The notes: generated from the sequence alone by a model not told the origin. Counted from the stretch's first letter, positions 9,767 to 23,806 are shown. The stretch: DNA of 64,000 nt from Allopontixanthobacter confluentis (GCF_009827615.1 NZ_WTYU01000002.1:186001-250000), one strand, 5' to 3'. Program-made: numbers and translations.

Positions 9767-10276
9767 CTATTTATTGGCCTGCTTGTCTTCCGGCACATCA
9801 TCGTCCGGCCCGAAATACAGCGCAGCGCATTCTGCCGCCAGAATGCCGCCGTCCATGGTCAGATCCTGCTTATAGGCATCGCGGATGTAATCCATGGTCG
9901 AAAGATGGCGGTCTTCGAAATACATTTCATGCACATCATCGCGCCCCGCCCCGTGGACTATGCGGCTGACCCCTGCCCAGATGGAGGCAAAGGTGCACAT
10001 TCCGCATGGTTGCAACGTTGAATAGAGAGTTGCGCCGTCGATCTTCATATCGCCCACGGCTTGCCCCGCAGCGCGCAGGGCCATCACTTCGGCATGGGCG
10101 GTGGCATCGCAATTTTCCGCAGTGCGATTAACACCGCTGGCAATGATTTTTCCATCGCGCACAATGATGGCGGCGATGGGCGTATTGGCAGGGTTGGTGC
10201 CCTTTTCCTGCGTTGCCAGATCAATCGCGCGCCGCATCCATTCCGCATCATCAGCCAAGCGTTTTCTCCCATTCAT
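9767..10276 (-). CDS. nucleoside/guanine deaminase family protein (zinc-dependent CMP/dCMP-type)
   Basis: Zinc-dependent hydrolytic deaminase of the cytidine deaminase-like fold. 169 residues with the zinc signature HAE (catalytic Glu) in ATAHAEVMALR and PCGMC in STLQPCGMCTFAS. The overall pattern, including NCDATAHAEV and the ECAALY stretch near the end, resembles GuaD-type guanine deaminases and other nucleoside deaminases more than TadA. The base substrate is not certain. Its start overlaps the end of the ArsC-like gene by 26 bases, so the two are probably co-transcribed and translationally coupled. Confidence 0.8.
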   Translation of the reverse strand: MNGRKRLADDAEWMRRAIDLATQEKGTNPANTPIAAIIVRDGKIIASGVNRTAENCDATAHAEVMALRAAGQAVGDMKIDGATLYSTLQPCGMCTFASIWAGVSRIVHGAGRDDVHEMYFEDRHLSTMDYIRDAYKQDLTMDGGILAAECAALYFGPDDDVPEDKQANK

Positions 10277-10601
10277 CGCTGTCGAACCCTACGATCAGCC
10301 CGCGGGTATGTTCCACCACCGGACGTTTGATCAGCGACGGATTGGCCGCCATCAGCTTCACCGCCTTGGCCGTGTCGATATCGGCCTTGTCGGCATCATC
10401 CAGCTTGCGAAAGGTCGTGCCACGCTTGTTCAGCAGCATTTCCCAGCCGATCTTATCTGCCCAGCCCTGCAACCTTGCAAGATCGATGCCCTGCTTCTTG
10501 TAGTCATGGAAAGCATATTCAACGCCATGCGCATCCAACCACACCCGCGCCTTCTTCATCGTGTCGCAGCCGGGAATTCCGTAGAGAGTCATTTTTGTCA
10601 T
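10251..10601 (-). CDS. ArsC/Spx-family thioredoxin-fold protein (YffB type)
   Basis: Small thioredoxin-fold protein of the ArsC/Spx/MgsR superfamily. 116 residues from ATG 10601; the frame extends to 10772 without a plausible start or conserved sequence. The N-terminus MTLYGIPGCDTMKKA carries a single Cys followed by the D-T-M-K-K-A of the YffB group. The end has KRPVVE, a conserved strand of the family. Arsenate reductases use extra Cys or Arg residues not obvious here, so arsenate reduction is not implied despite the organoarsenical genes 35 kb away. The deaminase gene overlaps its 3' end. Confidence 0.8.
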   Translation of the reverse strand: MTKMTLYGIPGCDTMKKARVWLDAHGVEYAFHDYKKQGIDLARLQGWADKIGWEMLLNKRGTTFRKLDDADKADIDTAKAVKLMAANPSLIKRPVVEHTRGLIVGFDSDEWEKTLG

Positions 10602-10815
10602 TAAAATCGCCGCTTTGCTGAAGATGTCAGGACTATTGGCAAGAGAATGCGGCAAACCGGAACCAGTTACCACCTGATTTTGGCGCGGACGAAAAACGCA
10701 GGCGACCTCTGCAACCTGCATTTCTACTTGATGCAAATTTAAGGCCGGAGCAGACTGGCCGCGAAATCTCACTCGCGCAGGTCAGAGCCCGTCATCCCAC
10801 CCAAGAATTGGAGGG

Positions 10816-11430
10816 GTGGATGAATGCGTCGAACACTTGGTCAAAGTCACAAGATCAGATCGGATAGAACACATCAAATTTCGCAACGGCATAATCCAGA
10901 GTTTCGAACCAAAATTCAGATCTATTGCAAAGGATTGCGATCGGTATTTTAATGCTCTTTTCGACCTCAGCGAACAGGGGTTGATCGACACGAAGAACGT
11001 GGCTCAATACAGCGCCACAGGCTCGCTGTGGATATGGTACCAATATATTGAAAACGGCTTTCTCGACCTCGTCGAAGCGCAGCTGGAACGCGATGTGACA
11101 TCACGCGATTTTTACGGGCCCCTGTTTGAAAACACCACGCTCGTGCTGGCGCGCCTGTGGGAAAAGCAAGAGCCACAACGTGTCCTGTCAATCTACAAAT
11201 CCGCGCTTGTTCATCGGTTGAAAGCGATACGGGCTGAAAGTGCGACATCGAAAGATGTCGCTAAAGGCAGGACTGCGCGACTGGCTTCTGAAAACTGGCT
11301 CAAGCATTATTTACCAGCGTTTCAGGGCATCATCGCGGAGTATGAAGCGCTGTTGAAAACAGCCAATACAGGGGATGACGAATTGGAGGATATGAGGGAC
11401 GCCGGACGATCCTGTGATCTGGGGCTTTAA
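10816..11430 (+). CDS. hypothetical protein, AT-rich orphan
   Basis: I do not recognise this 204-residue protein. It appears soluble and largely helical (LARLWEKQEPQRVLSIYK, LKTANTGDDELEDMRDAG), with no signal peptide, membrane segment or catalytic motif I can name. The only upstream start in frame is GTG 10816, placed directly after GGAGGG, which is too close for a normal ribosome site; the frame stays open upstream to 10732, so the true start is uncertain. The first half is clearly poorer in G+C than its neighbours, and it is preceded by about 210 non-coding bases. This suggests horizontal acquisition. It lies between the ArsC-like and ruvC genes. Confidence 0.6.
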   Translation: MDECVEHLVKVTRSDRIEHIKFRNGIIQSFEPKFRSIAKDCDRYFNALFDLSEQGLIDTKNVAQYSATGSLWIWYQYIENGFLDLVEAQLERDVTSRDFYGPLFENTTLVLARLWEKQEPQRVLSIYKSALVHRLKAIRAESATSKDVAKGRTARLASENWLKHYLPAFQGIIAEYEALLKTANTGDDELEDMRDAGRSCDLGL

Positions 11431-11469
11431 TCAAGGACGCTTGTGGTTTCGCTTCATTGAACGGCCTGC

Positions 11470-11946
11470 TTAAGTCGTCTTGCCGCCCAAATGCGCGCTG
11501 GCGATGGCCACGGCCAGGGCATCGGCAGCGTCGGAGCCGGTGATTTGGGCGCCGGGCAACAAGATCTTCAGCATCGCCTGCACCTGCGTCTTGTCGGCAG
11601 CCCCTGTGCCGACGACCGATTTCTTCACCTGCCGCGCTGAATGTTCCGACACGGTCAGGCCCGCCATCCCGCAGGCGGCCATAATGGCGCCGCGCGCATG
11701 GGCCAGTTTCAGGGTGGATTGCGGGTTCTTGTTGACGAACACTTCTTCTGCCGCGCCCCGGTCGGGCTGATAGGCGGCAATGACCGCTGCCACGGCATTC
11801 TGCAGCATCGCCAGACGCAGCGTCATGGGTGTTTTGGAATCGGTCGGGATCTGGCCATTGGCGATATGCACCAACCGGCTGCCTTCCGATTTCACCACGC
11901 CCCAGCCGGTGCAGGTAAGGGAGGGATCGAGGCCGAGAATGATCAC
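11470..11946 (-). CDS. ruvC: crossover junction endodeoxyribonuclease RuvC
   Basis: Holliday-junction resolvase acting with RuvAB in recombination repair. 158 residues, normal length. The four acidic metal ligands are visible: Asp7 ([13 protein letters not shown]), Glu67 (AAEEVF), and Asp139 and Asp142 ([11 protein letters not shown]). The sequence [15 protein letters not shown] is also typical. It lies 51 bases downstream of yebC on the same strand, the frequent yebC-ruvC arrangement. ruvA and ruvB are not in this window. Confidence 0.96.
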   Translation of the reverse strand: MIILGLDPSLTCTGWGVVKSEGSRLVHIANGQIPTDSKTPMTLRLAMLQNAVAAVIAAYQPDRGAAEEVFVNKNPQSTLKLAHARGAIMAACGMAGLTVSEHSARQVKKSVVGTGAADKTQVQAMLKILLPGAQITGSDAADALAVAIASAHLGGKTT

Positions 11947-11997
11947 CGCGCGGCCCCTCCCCTTTCTGTCAATATAGGTTCTATCAATTCCGGCCGA

Positions 11998-12744
11998 TCA
12001 ATCCTGGCCAAGCTTTTCCATGATCTCGTCGGAAATTTCGTAATTGCCCCACACCGTCTGCACATCGTCATCATCATCCAGCACGTCGAGCAATTTGTAG
12101 AGCGTGCTGGCACCGGCTTCATCCATTTCCACCGTGATGTTGGGTTTCCATGCCAGCTTGACCGTTTCCGCCTCGCCCAGCGATTTTTCCAATGCGCTCG
12201 ACACTTCGTGCAGATCGTCCGCGGCGGTCCAGATTTCGTGTTCTTCATCGCCCGACTGGATATCTTCCGCGCCCGCTTCCATCGCGGCTTCAAGCACCTT
12301 GTCTTCACTCCCCACGCTGGCGGGATAGACAATCAGGCCCAGCCGTTCAAAACCGTGGGCAACAGAGCCTGACGCGCCAAGATTGCCGCCATGTTTGGAA
12401 AAGGCGGTCCGCACATTGGTGGCGGTGCGGTTGCGATTGTCCGTCAGGGCTTCCACGATGATGGCAGAGCCGCCGGGGCCATAGCCTTCGTAGCGGATTT
12501 CCTCGTAATCATCGCCTTCATTGGCCGATGCCTTGTCGATGGCGCGCTGGATATTGTCCTTGGGCATCGATTGCGCCTTGGCGCTGTTGACCGCCAGGCG
12601 GAGGCGCGGGTTCATGTCCACATCGGGCGCGCCCATCTTGGCTGCAACCGTGATTTCACGGCTGAGCTTGGAAAACATTGCCGAACGCTTCTTGTCCTGC
12701 GCACCCTTGCGGTGCATGATATTTTTGAATTTGGAATGGCCTGC
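11998..12744 (-). CDS. yebC: YebC/PmpR family regulator (TACO1-type)
   Basis: Member of the YebC/PmpR/TACO1 family, described both as a DNA-binding regulator and as a ribosome-associated translation factor. 248 residues from ATG 12744, which gives the invariant N-terminus [20 protein letters not shown]; five extra residues in the open frame look non-native. Other visible family segments are [21 protein letters not shown] and KHGGNLG followed by GSVAHGFE. Upstream of ruvC and probably in one transcript with it. Confidence 0.95.
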   Translation of the reverse strand, partial: AGHSKFKNIMHRKGAQDKKRSAMFSKLSREITVAAKMGAPDVDMNPRLRLAVNSAKAQSMPKDNIQRAIDKASANEGDDYEEIRYEGYGPGGSAIIVEALTDNRNRTATNVRTAFSKHGGNLGASGSVAHGFERLGLIVYPASVGSEDKVLEAAMEAGAEDIQSGDEEHEIWTAADDLHEVSSALEKSLGEAETVKLAWKPNITVEMDEAGASTLYKLLDVLDDDDDVQTVWGNYEISDEIMEKLGQD

Positions 12745-12795
12745 CATGGGTATGTCCACGTAATATGACTAAAGTATGGGGGCAGCATTAGCCGC

Positions 12796-13548
12796 ATGAG
12801 TGGGAAAGTCTCAAGCCCTGACAGCCATCAGGGCGGACATTTGATTCAGGCAGAGTGGCACAGTTTCACCGCTTTTGTTCGAAAGCCGGTTCTTCCTGCC
12901 CGTGCGAGCGGCTTTTCAGGCCCCGCTGCGGCATCTGTGCTGCGGCTGTTCATGCTCGATCTTATCCTGATGACAGTGCTGATCGGCGCAGCGCTGGCAG
13001 CGTCCAGGCTGGGCTTTGCGATGCCGGATACTGCCCTTGGCAATATGGAATTGAGCCTGCCGCTGATCGCGCTGGTGGTGCTGGGCGCGCCGGTGGTCGA
13101 GGAATTGGTGTTCCGCGGGTGGCTGTCTGGCCGGCCCGCGCATGTTGCACCGTATCTGGTCGGGATTGCCGCAGCCCTGCTGGGGGCGGTCATCATGCGC
13201 GCATCAGGCTGGCCGCAGCCTTATGTGGCAGCAGCGTTGGGCATAGCGGCCATTATTGCGGCCGCAGTCGGCGCGTGGGCGTTGCGCGGCAGGCCGCCAT
13301 TTGGCTGGTTCCAGCGGCATTTCCGCTGGTTCTACTACCTGTCCACCATCGCTTTTGCGGCGGTGCATTTGTCCAATTATGACGAATCCAGCCCATTTGT
13401 GCTTCTGCTGGTCATACCGCAGGCGCTGGCCGGGCTGATCTTCGGCTTTGCCCGCGTAACTTACGGATTATGGGCCAATATTGCGCTGCATATATTGCAC
13501 AATAGCACGTTCATTTCGCTGGCGCTGATCAGTGCGGAACTGACCTAA
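12796..13548 (+). CDS. CPBP family intramembrane metalloprotease
   Basis: Multi-pass membrane protein of the CAAX protease/bacteriocin-processing (CPBP, Abi) family. 250 residues with about six or seven hydrophobic segments. The catalytic motifs are visible: [12 protein letters not shown] (EExxxR), a His in [11 protein letters not shown], and a second His cluster in [10 protein letters not shown]. Members cleave or process membrane-associated substrates; the substrate here is unknown. The stop overlaps the 3' end of the convergent YbjQ gene by 4 bases. It is divergent from yebC. Confidence 0.88.
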   Translation: MSGKVSSPDSHQGGHLIQAEWHSFTAFVRKPVLPARASGFSGPAAASVLRLFMLDLILMTVLIGAALAASRLGFAMPDTALGNMELSLPLIALVVLGAPVVEELVFRGWLSGRPAHVAPYLVGIAAALLGAVIMRASGWPQPYVAAALGIAAIIAAAVGAWALRGRPPFGWFQRHFRWFYYLSTIAFAAVHLSNYDESSPFVLLLVIPQALAGLIFGFARVTYGLWANIALHILHNSTFISLALISAELT

Positions 13549-13907
13549 ATTACCACTGCGGTGCCGCTGGCGCTGACCATCAGCATGGACCCGTTCTGGC
13601 CCAGCACTTCATAGTCGATATCAACGCCCACCACCCCATTGCCGCCCAGCGCCATCGCTTCGGATTTCATTTCCGCCAGCGCTTCCTTGCGGGCGCGGGC
13701 CAGAACGTCCTCATATTTGCCGGACCGGCCGCCAACGATGTCGGTAATGCTGGCAAACAGATCGCGGAACAGGTTGGCGCCCACGATCACTTCGCCGGTC
13801 ACGATGCCCAGATACCCTTTGACAGGATGCCCTTCCACCGTTGGCGTGGTCGTCACGATCATGCCGCTTGTTCCATCCTGCGCCTTGTTTCCCCAGGGGC
13901 TGGCCAT
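13545..13907 (-). CDS. YbjQ family protein (UPF0145, heavy-metal-binding domain)
   Basis: 120-residue soluble protein of the YbjQ/UPF0145 family. It shows the typical [12 protein letters not shown] start, the [29 protein letters not shown] region (quoted in part: [18 protein letters not shown]), and [16 protein letters not shown]. The family forms pentameric assemblies; its function is not established. ATG 13907 with AGGAG-like sequence upstream. Small conserved genes on the same strand follow upstream (GapR, DUF1244). Confidence 0.87.
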   Translation of the reverse strand: MASPWGNKAQDGTSGMIVTTTPTVEGHPVKGYLGIVTGEVIVGANLFRDLFASITDIVGGRSGKYEDVLARARKEALAEMKSEAMALGGNGVVGVDIDYEVLGQNGSMLMVSASGTAVVI

Positions 13908-13951
13908 TGTGTAATCTCCTAAAGTTGCACAGGATGGAGTGTAGCTGCGCT

Positions 13952-14188
13952 TCAGCCGAGGCCAAGTGCCGATTTATACACGTCGAGAATGGTTTCCATC
14001 TCGCTGCGGTCATCGGGCTTCATCTTCCGCAGGCGAACGACCTGGCGCATGATCTTGGGATCATAACCCACGGCCTTGGCTTCGGCGTAAACATCGCGAA
14101 TATCGTCGGCGATGCCCTTCTTTTCTTCTTCCAGCCGCTCGATCCGTTCGATCAGCAGGCGCAGGCGGTCATCGGTGGCTTCGGCCAT
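13952..14188 (-). CDS. GapR family DNA-binding protein (DUF2312)
   Basis: 78-residue protein matching DUF2312/GapR, a nucleoid-associated protein that in Caulobacter binds AT-rich overtwisted DNA and aids replication. The N-terminal half is a charged coiled coil ([18 protein letters not shown]), followed by the family core [20 protein letters not shown] and RKMKPDD. The ATG at 14188 is 8 bases after GGAG and is preferred over the ATG at 14194. Confidence 0.9.
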   Translation of the reverse strand: MAEATDDRLRLLIERIERLEEEKKGIADDIRDVYAEAKAVGYDPKIMRQVVRLRKMKPDDRSEMETILDVYKSALGLG

Positions 14189-14278
14189 CGTCATTACTCC
14201 AGGTGGTTTGAGAATCGGTTGGCCAGTGCTCTAGCCAGCATCGCGGGGCCGGTGAAGGTGGCGCCCGAAATTTATTCG

Positions 14279-14590
14279 CTATTGCGCATTCTTCGCCACG
14301 CTTTCCTGCATCCGGGCAAGCTGCTGCGGCGTGGCTTCCTGCTGATAATGCGCCTTCCATTGGTCCATCGGCATTCCGTGGATAAGTGCGCGGGCATCCG
14401 CCTTGTCGCCATCAAAGCCTGCATCCATGATCCAGTCCGCCAGGCAATTGCGGCAGAAGCCGGAAAGACCCATCAAATCGATGTTCTGTGCATCATGCCG
14501 TTGCTGCAAATGGCGGACCAAACGGCGAAACGCTGCGGCGGCCACGGCATCGGGCAGGTCGTCCACAGAGCGGGTTGCATTCGTATCCAT
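14279..14590 (-). CDS. DUF1244 domain-containing protein
   Basis: 103-residue conserved protein of unknown function. The family core QNIDLMGLSGFCRNCLADW is present, with a CxxC pair that may bind metal. The start at 14590 lies 8 bases after AAGGA; the open frame runs further, overlapping the start of pyk. The gene diverges from pyk with only 47 bases between, so the two promoters must be interlocked. The DUF2312-DUF1244-pyk neighbourhood is one I associate with alphaproteobacteria. Confidence 0.88.
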   Translation of the reverse strand: MDTNATRSVDDLPDAVAAAAFRRLVRHLQQRHDAQNIDLMGLSGFCRNCLADWIMDAGFDGDKADARALIHGMPMDQWKAHYQQEATPQQLARMQESVAKNAQ

Positions 14591-14637
14591 TATCATCGTC
14601 CTTGTGCTGTCGCGCGGCTCTGGCATAGGCACAGCAT

Positions 14638-16107
14638 ATGGCAAAGCTTGATCAGCGCAAACTCGCTCCTCGTGGCCGCAAGGTCAAAATCCTCGCAACG
14701 GTAGGTCCGGCCAGCCGCGATCCCGAAATGCTCCGCAAACTGCTGAAGGCAGGCGTCGACGCGTTCCGGGTGAACATGAGCCACGGCGAACATGAAGGCC
14801 ATGCCGAAACCATCCGCGCCATCCGTGCGATGGAAAAGGAATTCAACCATCCAGTCGCCATTTTCTGCGATTTGCAGGGGCCGAAACTGCGGGTGGGTAA
14901 GTTCAAGGATGGCAAGGCCGTCATCCGCCATTCGGGCCATTTCACCCTCGATCGGAACCCGGAACCGGGTGACGATACCCGCGTGGAACTGCCCCACCCC
15001 GAATTGTTCGGCCTGCTGGAAAAGGGCCAGCGCCTGCTGATCAACGATGGCAAGATCCAGCTGAAGGTGATCCGGGCGGATGCGGATTCCATCCTGTGTT
15101 CCGCAGTGGTGGGCGGGGTCATTTCAGACCGCAAGGGCGTGAATGTGCCGGATGCGGAAATCCCCATCCCTGCCCTTACTGAAAAGGACCGGCGGGACCT
15201 GGCCTTTGCCGTGCAGAACGGCGCGGACTGGATTGGGCTGTCCTTTGTGCAGCGCCCTGAAGATCTGGCCGAAGCGCGCAAGCTGATGGGCAGTTACGGT
15301 GCGCTATGCGCCAAAATCGAAAAGCCGATGGCAGTGCGCCGTCTGGATGAAATTCTGGAATTATGTGATGGCGTAATGGTCGCCCGCGGCGATCTGGGCG
15401 TGGAATTGCTGCCCGAAGAAGTGCCCCCGCTGCAGAAGAAAATCGTCAACAAGGCCCGGATGCTGGGCAAGCCGGTCATCGTCGCCACGCAAATGCTGGA
15501 ATCGATGATCGAAAGCCCCGCCCCTACCCGCGCCGAAGTGTCGGACGTGGCCAATGCCGTCTATGATGGCGCGGATGCGGTGATGCTGTCTGCCGAAACG
15601 GCGGCAGGCGAATGGCCCGAAGAAGCCGTGACCATCATGGACCGGATTGCCGCGCAGGTGGAAAATGACGAATCCTATCTGTCGCGTGTCCGCTTTCTGG
15701 AAACACCGCCCGATGCGACCACCGCCGACGCATTGAGCCATGCCTGCATGACCATTGCCGACACCGTGCCGATTGCCGCAATTACCGTATTTACCGGCTC
15801 CGGCTCCACCGCGCGGCGCGTGGCGCGTGAACGGCCATCGGTGCCGATGCTGGTGCTGACACCCTCTGTCCGCACCGCGCGGCGCGTGGCGCTGCTGTGG
15901 GGCGCCCATGCCGTCACCACCAAGGATATCGGCAGTTTTGAAGAAATGATCGCCAAGGGCAAGCGTATGGCGCTGCGCCAGGGCATCGGCAAGGCGGGCA
16001 GCAAGCTTATCGCCCTTGCCGGCGTGCCGTTCGGAACGCCCGGCTCCACCAACCTGCTACACGTCGTGACGCTGGCGGGTGACGAGCTGGAGAAGCACGA
16101 GCGATAG
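14638..16107 (+). CDS. pyk: pyruvate kinase
   Basis: Converts phosphoenolpyruvate and ADP to pyruvate and ATP. 489 residues. Starts with KILATVGPASRDPE and FRVNMSHGEHE, the substrate-binding end of the barrel. It also has IFCDLQGPKLRVG, the catalytic-loop Lys in CAKIEKPMAVRR, and the metal ligands around VMVARGDLGVELLPE; MLSAETAAGEWP is conserved. The lid domain and C-terminal allosteric domain follow. Divergent from DUF1244 with a 47-base gap. Confidence 0.97.
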   Translation: MAKLDQRKLAPRGRKVKILATVGPASRDPEMLRKLLKAGVDAFRVNMSHGEHEGHAETIRAIRAMEKEFNHPVAIFCDLQGPKLRVGKFKDGKAVIRHSGHFTLDRNPEPGDDTRVELPHPELFGLLEKGQRLLINDGKIQLKVIRADADSILCSAVVGGVISDRKGVNVPDAEIPIPALTEKDRRDLAFAVQNGADWIGLSFVQRPEDLAEARKLMGSYGALCAKIEKPMAVRRLDEILELCDGVMVARGDLGVELLPEEVPPLQKKIVNKARMLGKPVIVATQMLESMIESPAPTRAEVSDVANAVYDGADAVMLSAETAAGEWPEEAVTIMDRIAAQVENDESYLSRVRFLETPPDATTADALSHACMTIADTVPIAAITVFTGSGSTARRVARERPSVPMLVLTPSVRTARRVALLWGAHAVTTKDIGSFEEMIAKGKRMALRQGIGKAGSKLIALAGVPFGTPGSTNLLHVVTLAGDELEKHER

Positions 16108-16139
16108 GTTCGCCAAGGCCCGTTCAGGGCCAGATTTGC

Positions 16140-16188
16140 GGCGGGATCATACAGGGCGCCAACAGCGCTTCAGGCTTGTGATCCCGCC
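16140..16188. repeat. 10-bp inverted repeat between convergent pyk and membrane-protein genes
   Basis: GGCGGGATCA and its perfect complement TGATCCCGCC, separated by 29 bases, follow a smaller GGCCC-GTTCA-GGGCC hairpin at 16117-16131. There is no T-run. It may act as a factor-dependent or bidirectional transcription end, or as an mRNA-stabilising hairpin. Confidence 0.5.
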
Positions 16189-16198
16189 ACCAAGCGCC

Positions 16199-17020
16199 TC
16201 AGGTTGGAATGCCGATCAGAGCGCCGCCCGTTCTCATCCACCAATCTGTGCCCCAAAGCAGCTGCACCGCAATGGCTGTCGGCACCATGACGATGGCATA
16301 GACCCAATAGGCGCGGTGGATGGAATGGCTACGGTACACATCCCACAAGAACATTGGGGCGATTGCCAGAAGCGGCCACAGGTTCATCGTGAGGGGCGAT
16401 TCAGGCAGGGTATGATACAGGAATGGCATCCGGTCGAACGCTGCTGGCAGTGGAACCGTGGTTGCCAGTATGATGAGGCGTTTGTGCAGCCCTGAATCCC
16501 GTTTTCTGGCCGCAAGCGCCAGGACCACCAGCAGAAGAAAGCATGCTCCTGCGCGGATCTGGGCCAGCGCGATATTGGTCATGAATTGCAGGAATCCATT
16601 GATTTGTGCCTGTGCTTCAGGGGGCGAGCCAGCCGCAAACTGGGTGAAGGACTGGATGTTGGTCGGCACCAGAACCAGCCCCGCTATCACAAGGGCAGGC
16701 GCCAGCACCATGCCTGCCACCCCCAACTTCATGTGATGGGTTTTGCGGCCTGTCGCCATCAGCGTGGTCTGCGCCAGAAGCAGCAGCATCCATGCTCCCA
16801 TCAAGACTGCATGCAGATGCATGGCCAAGGGGAATGCCGGGCGCTGTCCGGCACTTACTGCCGAGATTTTCTGGATGGAATCGGGTATGAAACCGACCAG
16901 CACAATGGCGATGAGAAAGACCGCCATGAAGACATAAATCCACCGGTCAACAAATGCGCCGACCGTTGCTGGACTTTGGCTGTGGTCAGCCGGTGACAGT
17001 GATTGGTAACGCGTGGCCAT
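16199..17020 (-). CDS. hypothetical multi-pass membrane protein
   Basis: 273 residues with about six or seven hydrophobic helices, the first near residues 28-46. Conserved-looking polar residues sit at helix ends: MHLHAVLMGAWMLLLLAQ in helix 2, RKTHHMKLG before helix 3, and GLHKRLIILAT before helix 5. The histidines suggest haem, copper or quinone binding, but I do not recognise a named family with confidence. No operon partner is obvious; the gene lies between convergent pyk and the DUF1993 gene. Confidence 0.7.
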   Translation of the reverse strand: MATRYQSLSPADHSQSPATVGAFVDRWIYVFMAVFLIAIVLVGFIPDSIQKISAVSAGQRPAFPLAMHLHAVLMGAWMLLLLAQTTLMATGRKTHHMKLGVAGMVLAPALVIAGLVLVPTNIQSFTQFAAGSPPEAQAQINGFLQFMTNIALAQIRAGACFLLLVVLALAARKRDSGLHKRLIILATTVPLPAAFDRMPFLYHTLPESPLTMNLWPLLAIAPMFLWDVYRSHSIHRAYWVYAIVMVPTAIAVQLLWGTDWWMRTGGALIGIPT

Positions 17021-17167
17021 GCAGTTCCCCCTCTCGGAAACGCGACCTTGCAGGCACCATAGCGCAAATAGGCGTAAAGAAAAACCAGCCCGTTCCTGCA
17101 GGAGGATATGTGGATGTGGACTTACGCGCCGCGCGTATCGGACTGCATCGCGCCTTGAGGGCGCAGA

Positions 17168-17722
17168 TCAGCCACCGGTTCTAAGCCGTGGGAGCAAATG
17201 CGGGATGTAATCTGCCTTGCCCAGCGCCACACCTTGGGCGCGCAGAATGGCATAGGCGGTCATCACATGAAAATAAAACTGCCCGATCGCCCAGTCCCGG
17301 GCATATTCTTCCGCAGTAAGGTCAAAAACCATCCCGTTCGCCAGCGTGTGGACGACCGGACTTTCAAGGTCCATATCCAGATCAGCCGGGGCGAGGCTTT
17401 CCAGCATTGCCACGGTTTCCTCGATACGTGCCTGCGCCGATGCCATTGAACCGGGGGCTTCCCCACCGGCACGCCCTTCATCCAGCAATTCATCAATCAC
17501 GGGCGGGAACTCGGCACCGCGCAGGCGGCAGGCGGCTTCGTGTGCCTGCACACAGGCAAAGCGGATCTGTGTCGCCAAGGGAAACATGTCAGGGGCCAGC
17601 CGCGCAGCCAGAAGGGCATCGGCAGCGCCGGGTTCAGCGTGCGCCTCAGTCTTGCTCAGCCAGCCAGACAACGCCCGCAGCATTTGCGTGAAAGTCGGCA
17701 CGGTCAGACTGTGTAGAGACAT
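17168..17722 (-). CDS. DUF1993 domain-containing protein
   Basis: 184-residue soluble protein of the DUF1993 family, a DinB-like four-helix bundle of unknown function. Family-like features are the start LTVPTFTQMLRALSGWLSK, LAPDMFPLATQIRFA in helix 2, and the C-terminal FYFHVMTAYAILRAQGV with GKADYIPHLL. It lies 31 bases downstream of gltX on the same strand and may be co-transcribed. Confidence 0.85.
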   Translation of the reverse strand: MSLHSLTVPTFTQMLRALSGWLSKTEAHAEPGAADALLAARLAPDMFPLATQIRFACVQAHEAACRLRGAEFPPVIDELLDEGRAGGEAPGSMASAQARIEETVAMLESLAPADLDMDLESPVVHTLANGMVFDLTAEEYARDWAIGQFYFHVMTAYAILRAQGVALGKADYIPHLLPRLRTGG

Positions 17723-17753
17723 GTATTTTCCTCATGGCTTGGCGCACTGGCGC

Positions 17754-19085
17754 TCAGGCGCTGGCACGTTCCAGACGGCGGCGCGCGATGTCTTCGCCCA
17801 GCACCGGCAACAATTCACCCATGTCGGGGCCGTGGTCCATGCCGGTCAAGGCCTGGCGCAGCGGCAGGAACAGCGCCTTGCCTTTACGGCCGGTGCTGTC
17901 CTTCAACGCGGCAGTCAGCGCGTGCCACGGGTCGGCAGCGGTGAAATCCAGCGCGCTGGCGGCCTGTGCCAGAAAAGCGCGATCCTCGTCTGAAAATTCA
18001 GGCAGTTCGATCGGGCCGGTGACGATCTGCCACCACTGGGCCGCATCCGCCACGATGGCCAGATTGGGCCGGATCGCGTGCCATGCCGCTTCGTCCATGC
18101 CTTCCGGCAGGCGCTGCGCCACTGCTGCAAAGTCCATCTGATGGACAATAGCAGTGTTCACCCGGTCAAGATCAGCGTCATCAAACTTGGCCGGAGCGCG
18201 GCCGAAAGTGCCAAGATCGAACCCGTCGATCAGCGCCTGCCGGTCAGCAATGGGTTCAACCGGCTGCGATGTGCCAAGCCGTGCCAGCAGGGCGACAATG
18301 GCTTCAGGTTCAATACCCCGCGCGCGGAAGCTGTCACAGCCAAGCGAACCCAGCCGCTTGGACAATTTGCCTTCCTTGCCCATCAGCAGCGCTTCATGCG
18401 CGAAACGCGGCGGCGCGGCGCCCATGGCTTCAAACATCTGCACCTGCACTGCGGTATTGGACACATGGTCCTCGCCCCGAAGAACGTCTGTGATGCCCAT
18501 TTCCACATCATCCACCGCGCTCGGCAGCATATACAGCCACGACCCGTCTGCCCGGCGGATCACCGGGTCGGACAATTGTGCAGGATCGAATTTCTGCGGG
18601 CCCCGCACGCCATCATCCCAGGTGATCGGCGTGTCATGGTCCAGCCGGAAACGCCAATGCGGGGAAACGCCCTCGGCTGATTTGGCGATGTGATCGGCCT
18701 CGGTCAGTTGCAGGGAAGCCCGGTCATAAATGGGTGGCAGGCCGCGCCCCAGCTGCACCTTGCGCTTCAGGTCCAGTTCCTGCGCGGTTTCATAGCAGCG
18801 ATAGACGCGGCCATCGGCTTTCAATTTCTGAAAGGCTGTCTCGTAATGATCCAGCCGCTTTGACTGGCGTTCTTCCCCGTCAACATCCAGCCCCAGCCAC
18901 GCCAGATCCTGCCGGATTGCGGTGACATATTCCTCGCGGCTGCGTTCGGCATCCGTGTCGTCGATCCGCAGCATGAACTGGCCGCCAGCCTTGCGGGCCA
19001 GAAACCAGTTGTGCAGCGCGGTGCGAATGTTGCCGACATGAAGGTTGCCCGTGGGGGACGGGGCAAAACGTGTGATGGTGGTCAT
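17754..19085 (-). CDS. gltX: glutamate--tRNA ligase
   Basis: Charges tRNA with glutamate. 443 residues from ATG 19085 (MTTITRFAPSPTGNLHVGN); the open frame extends 35 residues upstream without homology. The class I signatures are HVGN in place of HIGH and KLSKR in place of KMSKS, plus FMLRIDDTDAERS and GEDHVSNT. Alphaproteobacteria often have two GltX paralogues, one of which may be specific for tRNA-Gln; which one this is cannot be told here. Confidence 0.94.
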   Translation of the reverse strand: MTTITRFAPSPTGNLHVGNIRTALHNWFLARKAGGQFMLRIDDTDAERSREEYVTAIRQDLAWLGLDVDGEERQSKRLDHYETAFQKLKADGRVYRCYETAQELDLKRKVQLGRGLPPIYDRASLQLTEADHIAKSAEGVSPHWRFRLDHDTPITWDDGVRGPQKFDPAQLSDPVIRRADGSWLYMLPSAVDDVEMGITDVLRGEDHVSNTAVQVQMFEAMGAAPPRFAHEALLMGKEGKLSKRLGSLGCDSFRARGIEPEAIVALLARLGTSQPVEPIADRQALIDGFDLGTFGRAPAKFDDADLDRVNTAIVHQMDFAAVAQRLPEGMDEAAWHAIRPNLAIVADAAQWWQIVTGPIELPEFSDEDRAFLAQAASALDFTAADPWHALTAALKDSTGRKGKALFLPLRQALTGMDHGPDMGELLPVLGEDIARRRLERASA

Positions 19086-19247
19086 GCTTTGCAGGTAGAG
19101 GGCGGCAGCGCGGCGGGCAAGCCCGCATCGGATTTCATGACGCGGCAGCGCCGCATGCGCAGACGCGTTCCTGTGCCTGTTGCGGGCCATACGAAAATGC
19201 GGGCGAAAGGGGATTTGCAGCGGAAAATGGCCACTTGCACGTCGCCC

Positions 19248-19286
19248 AAAAAAATGGCCCCACCGGATCGCTCCGGCGGGGCCATT
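19248..19286 (-). terminator. intrinsic terminator after rpoC
   Basis: On the minus strand AATGGCCCCGCCGG / CCGGTGGGGCCATT forms a stem of about 13 bp with a short loop, followed by seven T residues. It ends the rpoBC transcript just past the rpoC stop. Confidence 0.85.
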
Positions 19287-19307
19287 CTTGCGTATTCGCC
19301 GTCAGGC

Positions 19308-23735
<4,428 letters not shown>

Positions 23736-23806
23736 TTTGTCATCCCTTGTGGGGTGAAATCATCAGGTGGAAAGGCCGGGGCGACGCCGCAGCGCCGCCC
23801 TGCCGA

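Noticed and set aside
10251-10601. Arsenate reductase as part of the arsenic system
   Set aside because: The ArsC-fold protein is of the YffB/Spx-like type and lies 35 kb from the arsM locus, next to a deaminase; nothing shows arsenate reduction.
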